From DATKZB01 sp035528235 (GTDB lineage Bacteria; Planctomycetota; Phycisphaerae; FEN-1346): DNA of 17,964 nt. The DNA is taken from NCBI GenBank assembly GCA_035528235.1, contig DATKZB010000201.1, positions 1 through 17,964 of the forward strand, in the 5' to 3' direction. Below, piece by piece: positions 7,336 through 14,418 of this stretch. The translations under genes were made by a program, and so were the position numbers. The notes beneath the pieces were generated by a model, which had not been told where the DNA came from, did not search any database, and saw only the letters and a program-made list of their open reading frames with translations. Position 1 is the first letter of the stretch; each line of letters begins with the position of its first letter.

Positions 7336-7353
7336 CATCCGCAGACGCGGATG
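7336..7353. promoter_or_regulatory. Operator 3 of the S24 repressor (candidate)
   Basis: Perfect 18-bp dyad CATCCGC-AGAC-GCGGATG with the 14-bp core TCCGCAGACGCGGA at 7338-7351. It sits just downstream of the expected transcription start of the 70-aa gene. A further half-site ACGCGAAC occurs at 7367-7374. Confidence 0.6.
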
Positions 7354-7406
7354 AATAGATTGTAGAACGCGAACCGAGCATCTGCAACAAAATACCGGAG
7401 GCAGCC

Positions 7407-7619
7407 ATGGGCAAACGCGATGAGGACATGTGGGAGGTCGTCAAGGGCCTCGACGGCCTAGTCATGCTCAGCACCTGGGAGACGACGCTCGTCAAGGACC
7501 TGCGCGACAAGGCGTTGCAGATTGCGACCAAGGGGCCTGCCAAGGGCCGGCCGGATAGCGACCCGCCCGGCGCCGGGGCCGAGGATTGCGGCCCGTCGGG
7601 CGGGGAATCGGTCGTATAA
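7407..7619 (+). CDS. Small protein of unknown function, divergent from the S24 repressor
   Basis: A 70-aa protein with ATG 7407 preceded by CGGAGG (7396-7401) and a sigma70-type promoter lying in the operator array. Residues 1-44 look folded and mostly helical (MGKRDEDMWEVVKGLDGLVM, then STWETTLVKDLRDKALQIA); the rest is Gly/Pro-rich and probably disordered. I recognise no family: it has no helix-turn-helix, zinc site, signal peptide or membrane segment. It occupies the position of cro in a lambda-like switch, but nothing shows it binds DNA. The ECF sigma gene starts 92 nt downstream on the same strand. The good ribosome binding site, promoter and operator context make it a convincing gene despite its size. 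Confidence 0.7.
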   Translation: MGKRDEDMWEVVKGLDGLVMLSTWETTLVKDLRDKALQIATKGPAKGRPDSDPPGAGAEDCGPSGGESVV

Positions 7620-7644
7620 CCAAATAGAAGAGGACGGTTTTTTC

Positions 7645-7670
7645 TGCAACGCGACGCCGCCGGGTACGTC
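7645..7670 (+). promoter_or_regulatory. Possible ECF-type autoregulatory promoter
   Basis: TGCAAC (7645-7650), 16 bp, then CGTC (7667-7670), 41 bp before the sigma-factor ATG. An AAC-containing -35 with a CGTC -10 at this spacing is the general pattern for ECF sigma promoters, which are commonly autoregulated. The motif is short, so chance occurrence in GC-rich DNA is a real possibility. Confidence 0.3.
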
Positions 7671-7711
7671 CAAGTAATTGGGGAACTGCCGTGGGCGCTA
7701 AGGAGCCGCCG

Positions 7712-8386
7712 ATGACAGCCGCCGTGGGTGTCCTGACCGCCGGCCAGGCCAAGCCGCTTGCCGCGCTCGCCGATGCCGTGACCGATTCGCGGGCCACGCC
7801 GGCGGCGCTCCTGGAGGCCGCCCGAGGGGGCGACGCCGACGCCTTCGCGGCCATGGTCCGGCAGTGTCAGGCGCCGACGTACCATTTCGTTCTGCGGATG
7901 GTTCGCCGCCCGGCTGTGGCCGAGGACGTGACGCAGGAGGTATTCGTCCGGCTGTGGCACAACCTGGGCCGGATAGACGGGGCCGAGCAGTTGCCGCACT
8001 GGCTCCGTCGGGTCGCCGCCAACGCGGTGATCGACTATTGGCGGAAGCAGGAGGCCCGCGAGCGTCGGATGCGTGTGCTTCGCGAGCACCCGATCGCGCG
8101 GCGGGTGGTGCGGCCGTCGAGCCGAATGGAGTCGCGCGAGGCCATCGACGCCGTCCACGCCGCCATGGAGTCGCTGCCGGCAAAACTGCGGAGCGTGCTG
8201 GCCTTGCGCACCGTCGAGGGCCTTCGGTACGACGAACTGGCTGAGGTGCTGGGCGTGTCGGTCAACACGGTTCGCAGCCGCCTGTTCCGGGCCCGTCAGG
8301 AAGTGCTCGCAGCGCTCAGGCACAGCCAGGCCGCCGAGCACCTGGCCGAGATGTACGCTCTGCCGAACGCCGACGAGGAGTCGTAG
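7712..8386 (+). CDS. ECF-type RNA polymerase sigma factor
   Basis: A 224-aa sigma factor with region 2 at about 48-112 (AEDVTQEVFVRLWHNLG at about 71-87 is the core-binding and -10 region) and region 4 at about 152-203 (VEGLRYDELAEVLGVSVNTV, then RSRLFRARQEVL, the -35 helix-turn-helix). There is no region 1 or 3, as in the extracytoplasmic-function group. ATG 7712 is chosen because AAGGAG lies exactly 6 nt upstream; an in-frame GTG at 7691 would add seven residues with a poorer site. The N-terminal 33 residues are longer than in minimal ECF proteins. The next gene, 39 nt downstream, encodes a zinc-finger membrane protein that is its probable anti-sigma factor. Confidence 0.93.
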   Translation: MTAAVGVLTAGQAKPLAALADAVTDSRATPAALLEAARGGDADAFAAMVRQCQAPTYHFVLRMVRRPAVAEDVTQEVFVRLWHNLGRIDGAEQLPHWLRRVAANAVIDYWRKQEARERRMRVLREHPIARRVVRPSSRMESREAIDAVHAAMESLPAKLRSVLALRTVEGLRYDELAEVLGVSVNTVRSRLFRARQEVLAALRHSQAAEHLAEMYALPNADEES

Positions 8387-8425
8387 CCGTCATTTCTAGC
8401 CGTATCGCAAGTCGGGAGTCAGCCG

Positions 8426-9118
8426 ATGGGGTCGTGCCCGAGTGATAAGACGCTGGGTCAGTACCACGATGGCGACCTGCCAGGTCCGGCCGCGTCGCGG
8501 GTGGGCCGGCACGTGGCGGCGTGCCCGCGGTGCCGCGGCGTGCTCGAACGCCTGGGCGCGCTGGAGCATGCCATCCGGCAGGGGGCCGAGCCTCCGGCCG
8601 ACGTGCCCGACGTGGCCTGCCGGGTGACCGACGACCTTGGCCGGCGCGGGGCGTTCTTTGCGGCCCGCGTGGTGGCGGGCAAGCGGCGGATGTTCGGCGA
8701 GAGCCTCGTCTCGGGCCGCATGCTGGCAGCGGTGGCCGTGGCGGCGGGCGTCGTGATGCTGGCCGCCGCCGGCCTCGACGAGATGACGCGCCAGCGGTGG
8801 GCCCGCCAGACGGCCCCCGTGCTGGCCGACGCCGAGCGGGTGCTGGTCCGGCTGGTCTACGTGGAGGGCACCGAGGAATCGCAACGGCTGGCGTGGGCCC
8901 GCGATGAAACCCGGAAACTCGACCTGCCTCAGCGCCTCGGCGACGCCCGGTCGGGGGCCCAGAGGGTCTGGGCCAAGGACCTGGCGCCCCTGGAAACGAC
9001 CTTCGCGCTGCTGGCCCGGGGCGACCCGCTGCCGGCCCGGCTGGTGGTTCAGTTGAACGACGGTCAACTGCTTGGCCGCGCGGTGCGGTTGCGCGCGAGC
9101 CTGGCGCCCGGCGGATGA
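8426..9118 (+). CDS. Anti-sigma factor, zinc-finger (ZAS/zf-HC2) membrane protein
   Basis: A 230-aa single-span membrane protein. The cytoplasmic N-terminus carries the zinc anti-sigma motif H29-x3-C33-x2-C36 (GRHVAACPRC), which in this family clamps the partner ECF sigma factor. A transmembrane helix follows at about 99-117. The extracytoplasmic part (118-230) is Arg- and Leu-rich, helical, and resembles no sensor domain I know. ATG 8426 has CGGGAG 7 nt upstream. The gene is 39 nt behind the sigma factor, so the two are surely co-transcribed. The signal it senses is unknown; release could need proteolysis of the outer domain or a change in zinc or redox state. Confidence 0.88.
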   Translation: MGSCPSDKTLGQYHDGDLPGPAASRVGRHVAACPRCRGVLERLGALEHAIRQGAEPPADVPDVACRVTDDLGRRGAFFAARVVAGKRRMFGESLVSGRMLAAVAVAAGVVMLAAAGLDEMTRQRWARQTAPVLADAERVLVRLVYVEGTEESQRLAWARDETRKLDLPQRLGDARSGAQRVWAKDLAPLETTFALLARGDPLPARLVVQLNDGQLLGRAVRLRASLAPGG

Positions 9119-9160
9119 GGCGCTGGTGCGGGGCGGCTCGCTTTATCGGTAGGGTCGCGG

Positions 9161-9166
9161 TATAAT
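9161..9166 (+). promoter_or_regulatory. -10 box of the phosphoesterase lipoprotein gene
   Basis: Perfect TATAAT between GCGG and GCCG, 33 bp before the start codon at 9200. No convincing -35 box is seen at the right spacing. Confidence 0.4.
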
Positions 9167-9199
9167 GCCGCGGCCCTTTGCATTGGAGGAGGTCGCATC

Positions 9200-10243
9200 A
9201 TGCTGCGGGCCGCGCGATGGATTGGCCTGGCGCTGGTCCTGGCGGCCGGGTGCACGCCGGCCCTTCAACGCCAGCGGACCACGTTCGCGGTGCTGGCGGG
9301 CGTGTACTACTCGGCCGGCGGTGGGGCGGCGGTCGACGGAGCGATGGTCGAGGACGCCGAAGGCCTCCTCGTGAAGGCCATCGCCGACATCAACGCCCGC
9401 AAGGACCTCGATTTCGTCGTCGTCGCGGGCGACCTGCTGGCCCGGGCCGACGCCCTCAGCCTCGACCGGGCCAAGGCCCTGCTGGCCGAACTGCGGGCGC
9501 CGTACTACGTGGTCCTGGGCGCGTACGACGGGCCCGGCCGGCCGGTCAAGGCGACCGAGGCGCCCGCCCCCCCGACGCCGCCCAAGGTGCCCGCGGCGGC
9601 CGAGGGCGGCAGCCGGAGCACCGTCATCTGGTCGTTCCAGGGGCACGGGTTCTCGGGGCCCGACGGGTACTGGGTCCACGAGGTGCTGCCCGGCCTCGTG
9701 CTGGTGGGTCTGGACACCGTCCAGCCGGGCCGCCGGGCGGGGCACGTCGATGCGCAGCAACTGGCCTGGCTCGACGAGACGCTCTCGCGCCACGCCGACA
9801 GGTTGGTCCTGGTGGTGGGCCATCACGGGCTGGTGCCGTTGCACCCGCTCGACGAGGGGACGGCCTGGCAGCACCTGATGGTCGACAACGCCGAGGAGGT
9901 GCGGCAGATCATCGAGCGGCATCCGAACGTGCTGATGGTCGTCTCGGGTCACCACCATTTCGCGGGCGGCCGCATCGCCGGGTCGGTGGTGTACCTGGCG
10001 TCGCCGAGCGTGAGCGTGTGGCCGCTGGCGTATCACCTGGTGCGTCTGACGCCGAAGGAGGCCGAGGCGGTGTGGGTGCCCCTGGCCGACGGCGACCTGG
10101 CGCGAAAAGGACAGGAACGCCTGCTCGGCAGCGCCGAGTACCGGGGCGTATTCCCGGCGGGCGAGGACGGCGACACGGCGTGCGTTCGCCTCTTCGGCGG
10201 GAACAAGATGACGGTGTATCCGCTTCCGGCGATCCGGCCGTGA
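9200..10243 (+). CDS. Calcineurin-like phosphoesterase-fold lipoprotein with incomplete metal site
   Basis: A 347-aa exported protein; ATG 9200 has the strong site GGAGGAGG (9185-9192) 7 nt upstream. A signal peptide ends in the lipobox VLAAGC with C18, so it should be membrane-anchored outside the cytoplasm. The phosphoesterase pattern is partly present: GD at 77-78 (VVVAGDLL), LGAYD (106-110) where GNHD is expected, GHH (207-209), and GHHH (250-253) as the GHxH motif. The usual first D-x-H motif is replaced by AGVYYS (33-38). Two of the five metal-binding blocks are thus altered, and a Pro/Ala-rich insert (about 120-137) follows the altered GNHD. It may be a weak hydrolase or a binding protein. 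It has its own promoter-like -10 box after the anti-sigma gene. Confidence 0.82.
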   Translation: MLRAARWIGLALVLAAGCTPALQRQRTTFAVLAGVYYSAGGGAAVDGAMVEDAEGLLVKAIADINARKDLDFVVVAGDLLARADALSLDRAKALLAELRAPYYVVLGAYDGPGRPVKATEAPAPPTPPKVPAAAEGGSRSTVIWSFQGHGFSGPDGYWVHEVLPGLVLVGLDTVQPGRRAGHVDAQQLAWLDETLSRHADRLVLVVGHHGLVPLHPLDEGTAWQHLMVDNAEEVRQIIERHPNVLMVVSGHHHFAGGRIAGSVVYLASPSVSVWPLAYHLVRLTPKEAEAVWVPLADGDLARKGQERLLGSAEYRGVFPAGEDGDTACVRLFGGNKMTVYPLPAIRP

Positions 10244-10249
10244 CCCGCG

Positions 10250-10271
10250 GCGGCCGGGCGTCTAGGGCCGC
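10250..10271. terminator. Possible bidirectional hairpin between convergent genes
   Basis: Stem GCGGCC (10250-10255) / GGCCGC (10266-10271) with a 10-nt loop, spanning the 18-nt gap between the phosphoesterase gene and the xre gene that meet here. No T tract follows on either strand, so its role as a terminator is weakly supported. Confidence 0.25.
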
Positions 10272-10780
10272 TTGGGCGTCAGGATCGAGATGAACGTCGA
10301 CGGCTTGAGCACCTCGTAGTTGTGCTCGAAGAAACAGTCCCATCGAAGCGCGTCGCCGGGCCCGAGCACGTAGTCGCTGCCGCGAATGGTGATATTGACC
10401 TTGCCGTCGAGCACGTAGCAGTGCTCGTAGTCGTCGCGGTGGAGGTCGGGTTCCAGGCCGGTGGCGCCCTTCGGGGCCACCGTGTAGAAGACGCGCAGGC
10501 CCTCCAGGTCGACGAAGCGGCAGTCGGCCTTGGTGAGGGTCTTGCACTTGCTTTCCGCCACCTGGGTGGGGTGTTTGCGCTCGGCCAGCGCCAGCAGGTT
10601 ATGCGTGGGCAGGTCCAGCGCGCGGCTGATGCGGTCGAGCGTCTTGAGTTCGGGGTTTCCCTGGTTGCGCTCGAGTTTCGAAATGGCGACGTAACTCACA
10701 TTACACATCTCGCTCAGTTTGGCGATGGTGAGTTTCCGCTTCTTGCGCAACTCTCTGAGGACCGTAAAATCGTAGGTCAT
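10262..10780 (-). CDS. XRE-family regulator with C-terminal cupin domain
   Basis: A 172-aa regulator: an XRE helix-turn-helix at about 6-60 (LTIAKLSEMCNVSYVAISKL at 17-36) and a cupin sensor domain at about 85-170, including H114, E119, VLDGKVNI (123-130), the LGPGD turn (139-143) and H153. Family members (PuuR-like) usually sense a small metabolite through the cupin and repress a nearby operon. The start at 10780 has GGGGGGAG 5 nt upstream and shares ATGA with the end of addA, so it is the last gene of the addB-addA-xre operon and probably translationally coupled. Regulation of its own operon is the simplest guess; a candidate palindrome lies at the operon promoter. Its ligand cannot be told from sequence. 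Confidence 0.9.
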   Translation of the reverse strand: MTYDFTVLRELRKKRKLTIAKLSEMCNVSYVAISKLERNQGNPELKTLDRISRALDLPTHNLLALAERKHPTQVAESKCKTLTKADCRFVDLEGLRVFYTVAPKGATGLEPDLHRDDYEHCYVLDGKVNITIRGSDYVLGPGDALRWDCFFEHNYEVLKPSTFISILTPKRP

Positions 10781-13700
10781 GGTACTCCCCCCATTCCTTG
10801 GTCGATGGGTTCCGTCATGGAACCGCTATGGCAAAGGACGTGATGGCCGCACCGGGCACACAGCCGCTTACTCAGACTATTATAGTGTTCAGAGGCGCCG
10901 GTGGCCAGTATAAAGTGTCCGGCGGTGATGCCGGCCAGGGCTTCCTCGGCGCCGGCGGCGGCACCGGCCAGGTCCGACGCCGACACCGGCCGCTCCTGGG
11001 CCTCGCCCGAGCCCACGTAATACACCGACGTCCGGCCCACGTTCCTGCCGAGCCACCGGCCGGCGGCCAGCGCGTAGAGGCCCAGTTGCAGGTCGTACGG
11101 CGCGTCCGGCCCGTCGTCGGCGTGCGGCTTGGCCGACGACTTGTAGTCCACCACTTCCCACTCTCCGTCGGCGCCCTCGAAGAGCAGGTCGATCGTGCCG
11201 CGCACCTCCGTCTCCCCCAGCGCCAGGACGAACGGCATCTCGCGCACCGCCTGCCGCGCCCCGGCCACGCGCCGGCCGACGGGGCTGGCCCAGAATCCTC
11301 CGACCGACGCGACGAGCCGCGCGCGAATCGCGTCGCGCCCGTCCGGGGCGACCTGGGCTTCGCGGAGGGCCTCGTCGGCAGCGGCCCCGATGGCGGTGTC
11401 GTCGCCGCCCGGGGCGAGTTCCAGGGCCCGGTGACAAATCGTGCCCCACTGCTGGGCCGAGAGGCCGCCCTCCCGCGGGCCCGGCTGGTCGACGCCCAGG
11501 ACGTGCCGCCACTCGTACAGGCGCGGGCATCGGCGGTAGGTCGCCAGGGCCGTCACGGTGAGCCGCGCGGGCCGGCGCGGCGTGTGGGCGAGGGGGCTCG
11601 CGCGCTGGAGGGTTTCGTCTGCCCGTCGGCGCGAGGCCCCGCGGCCGCGGTCGGCCAGGCGGTCCCACCGGACGCGGCCGCCGGCGAAGACGTCGCGTGG
11701 CCCGCCGCGCCGCGCCGCATGGCTAGGCTGGTGTTTGAGCGGTGGCTGCACACAGATGGACATCACTCCCCCCGCCGGCAACCGGATGTGCTGGTCGCCG
11801 GTTTGCTGCTGGGCCCCCAGCGCGTCGAACACGGCGTCGAGCCAGGAGCCGCGAGTGGTACTATACGGCTCATGGCCGGCAAGTATCAAGTAATCTTTTG
11901 CACGGGTTATCGCAACATAAAGCAGGCGGTACGATTCGTCGACCTCGGCCGCGGCCTCGGCACTGCGGGCCAGGGCCATGGCACCCGACGGCCGGGCCTC
12001 GCCGTCCTCGTCGCGCAACCGCACGGCCAGGCCCGTCGAGGGGTGGATAAGCCACGGCGCCCCCCGCGGCCGCGGGGCGAAGCCGAGGTCCGGCAGGGCC
12101 ACCACGGGGAACTCCAGCCCCTTGGCCTTGTGGATGGTCATGAGGCGGACGGTGTCGCCGCCCTCGGCCTCGATGGAGGCCTGCTCGGCCCGCATCTCGC
12201 CCTGCATGAAGTCGGTGACGTAGTCGACGTAATCGCCCAAGGCCGAGAGGCCGTGCCGCTCGAACCGCCGGGCCAGTTCCGCCATCTGTCGGAGGTTGGC
12301 GTACGCCCGGGCCCCGCCGAACCGGCCGACGTTCGCCGCCGCGTACCCCGACTCGAAGACTACCCGGTCGATAAGCGCCGCCAGCCCCAGCCGGTCCTTC
12401 GCGGCCGTCCACTCGGGCAGGAGGCGTGCCGCGCGGCCGAGCGCGCGGCGGTCCTCCGGGTCGAAGGTCTCGTCCTCGGCGGCCGGCGCCAGCGCCGCCA
12501 CCCGTAGCGCCCCTCGCTGCCGCAGCCGATACAGTCCCTCGTCGCTGACGGCGAACAGCGGCGACCGCAGAACCCCCGCCAGGTGCAGGGCGTCGGCCGG
12601 GTCGTCCAGCACGCGCAGCAGGTGAATCACGTCGAGCACCTCCTGCTGCGTGTAGAACCCGTGACCGCCCACGACGTAGTACGGCACGCCCTGGCGTTCC
12701 ATCGCCTCCTCGTACAGGTGCAGGTGCCCGGTGCGGCGCAGCAGGACGGCCACGTCGCCGAACCGCGCGGGGCGAGCGGCCTTGCGGTCGGCGTCCCAGA
12801 CCTTGACCGTGCCGCCCGTCACCATCTCGTGCAGCCGCGCGGCCAGCAGGCGGGCCTCCTGGGTGTGGCCCTCCTGGGTATGGAACCCCCTGGGGTCCTG
12901 GGGGTTGACGACGACCACCAGTTCGCCCACGTCGTCGTTGACCTGGGTGTGTTTGCCCTCGATGGGCTCGTACGCCTCGCCCATGAACCGGGCGAAGAGG
13001 TGATTGACCAGCGCGGCCATGCCGGGATGGAGGCGGAAACTCTGGGCCAGCCCCTGGCGTCCCTCGGGGGCCACGCGGCCGACGGCCCGCTCGAAAACCT
13101 CGACCTCGGCCCCCCGGAACCGGTAGATGGATTGCTTGGGGTCGCCCACGCCAAAGAACGCCCCCGGCCGAAGCGGCGGCTCGCGGCCGCGGACCGCCGG
13201 GCCCGTCGTCAGCAGGTCCACAATCTCGAACTGGAGGAGGTTCGTGTCCTGGAGTTCGTCGACCAGGATGGCCCGGTATCGGCGGCGGCACGCGTCGCGC
13301 ACCCGCGTCTGGGTCCGCAGCAGGTCGCGCGTCCGCACCTGGAGGTCCTCGAAGTCCAGGGCCGACCGCTCGCGCTTGGCCGTCTCGTACGCCTCGATGG
13401 CGTGGCAGGCGGTCTGGTACAGCGCCCGGGCCAGCGCCAGGTGCCGGCGCTCGGCCTGGGCGTCGAAGGGCACCAGGTGCTTGAGCGATTCCTTGATGGT
13501 GTCGCGCAGGTGCTTGAGCGCTGCCTTGACCTCGGCGAGCGCGTCGGCCGACGGCCAGAGCTTGGCGGCGCCGGCGCGCAGGTTAATGCTGCTGCGAATC
13601 CACTCGGCGGCGGTGTGGGCGATCTCGGCCGTGCGGGCGCCGGCCAGCCGTTCAAGGCGGGCCAGGGCCTCGCGGCGGATGGGCTCGAGTTTATCCCCGG

Positions 13701-14418
13701 GGTCGCCGGCGTGGCGGCGCAGGACGGCCATGGCATCGCGGGCCTCGGTCGTCTCGACGCATCCGCGCAGCGAGTCCAGCACGTGGCGGTCGATGGCCTT
13801 CTTGAGGTCGCCCAGGACCGCCTCGTCGCTGCGGGCCATGACGGGCCCCGCCACGCGCCTCAGGACCTCCCGCTTCTCGCTGACGATCGTTTCGAGGGTC
13901 TCGCGGGCCTCGGCCAGGCTGAAGTGTTCGAGCACGGTCAGCAGACGAGCGTCGTCGCGGGCGAGCAGGCCCTCGATGGTCCGGGCCACCACCTCCTGCC
14001 GCAGGAACGCCGCCTCCGTCTCGTCGTGGATGGTGAACTGTGGGTCCACGTCGGCCTCGATGGGCCATCGCCGCAGCATCGACGCGCAGAAACCGTGGAT
14101 GGTGTTGATGGGCGCGACGTCGACGCCCCAGTACCGGTCGAGCCACGTCTGCGCGCGGACGACGTCGCGGTCCCGGCGGGCCTGGTCGATGCGCTCGCGG
14201 CAGGCCTGGCGGATGCGCTCGCGCATCTGGGCCGCCGCGTTCTCGGTAAACGTGATGGCCGCCAGCCGCTCCAGCGGCAGCCGGGCGTCCTGCTCCAGGA
14301 AGTAGATGTATCGCTCCACCAGCACCCGCGTCTTGCCGCAGCCGGCGCCGCTCGTGACGCAGAAGTTGGTGTCCAGCGGCGTGACGACCCGGCGCTGGGC
14401 GGCCGTGAGGGGGCTCAT
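10777..14418 (-). CDS. addA: AddA-like UvrD/Rep helicase with RecB-type nuclease domain
   Basis: A 1213-aa superfamily-1A helicase-nuclease. Helicase motifs: Walker A SGAGCGKT (23-30), TFTENAA near 56-62, VDELQD (386-391, Walker B), GDPKQSIYRFRGA (425-437), TIHKAKGLEF (761-770) and VAITRAKD (835-842). The C-terminal RecB-family nuclease shows H996 (GTICH), D1077 (RGTID), D1091-Y-K1093 (VVDYK) and Q1111. Four cysteines, C964, C1187, C1190 and C1196 (C...CxxCx5C), frame that domain in the pattern known from the AddB iron-sulphur cluster. With AddB it should unwind and resect double-strand breaks for RecA loading. ATG 14418 has GAGGAGG 7 nt upstream and overlaps the addB stop (ATGA). The much longer upstream open frame is a shadow of addB. 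Confidence 0.9.
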   Translation of the reverse strand: MSPLTAAQRRVVTPLDTNFCVTSGAGCGKTRVLVERYIYFLEQDARLPLERLAAITFTENAAAQMRERIRQACRERIDQARRDRDVVRAQTWLDRYWGVDVAPINTIHGFCASMLRRWPIEADVDPQFTIHDETEAAFLRQEVVARTIEGLLARDDARLLTVLEHFSLAEARETLETIVSEKREVLRRVAGPVMARSDEAVLGDLKKAIDRHVLDSLRGCVETTEARDAMAVLRRHAGDPGDKLEPIRREALARLERLAGARTAEIAHTAAEWIRSSINLRAGAAKLWPSADALAEVKAALKHLRDTIKESLKHLVPFDAQAERRHLALARALYQTACHAIEAYETAKRERSALDFEDLQVRTRDLLRTQTRVRDACRRRYRAILVDELQDTNLLQFEIVDLLTTGPAVRGREPPLRPGAFFGVGDPKQSIYRFRGAEVEVFERAVGRVAPEGRQGLAQSFRLHPGMAALVNHLFARFMGEAYEPIEGKHTQVNDDVGELVVVVNPQDPRGFHTQEGHTQEARLLAARLHEMVTGGTVKVWDADRKAARPARFGDVAVLLRRTGHLHLYEEAMERQGVPYYVVGGHGFYTQQEVLDVIHLLRVLDDPADALHLAGVLRSPLFAVSDEGLYRLRQRGALRVAALAPAAEDETFDPEDRRALGRAARLLPEWTAAKDRLGLAALIDRVVFESGYAAANVGRFGGARAYANLRQMAELARRFERHGLSALGDYVDYVTDFMQGEMRAEQASIEAEGGDTVRLMTIHKAKGLEFPVVALPDLGFAPRPRGAPWLIHPSTGLAVRLRDEDGEARPSGAMALARSAEAAAEVDESYRLLYVAITRAKDYLILAGHEPYSTTRGSWLDAVFDALGAQQQTGDQHIRLPAGGVMSICVQPPLKHQPSHAARRGGPRDVFAGGRVRWDRLADRGRGASRRRADETLQRASPLAHTPRRPARLTVTALATYRRCPRLYEWRHVLGVDQPGPREGGLSAQQWGTICHRALELAPGGDDTAIGAAADEALREAQVAPDGRDAIRARLVASVGGFWASPVGRRVAGARQAVREMPFVLALGETEVRGTIDLLFEGADGEWEVVDYKSSAKPHADDGPDAPYDLQLGLYALAAGRWLGRNVGRTSVYYVGSGEAQERPVSASDLAGAAAGAEEALAGITAGHFILATGASEHYNSLSKRLCARCGHHVLCHSGSMTEPIDQGMGGVP

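Noticed and set aside
7244..8341. Upstream extension of the S24 repressor frame to 691 codons
   Set aside because: It would cross the operator region and run antisense to the 70-aa gene and the ECF sigma gene. The translated stretch has no domain, and ATG 7243 has GAGGTG upstream.
7244..10243. Prophage or defence island
   Set aside because: Only the S24 repressor is phage-like. No integrase, terminase, capsid, attachment repeats, restriction or toxin genes are visible, and base composition matches the neighbours.
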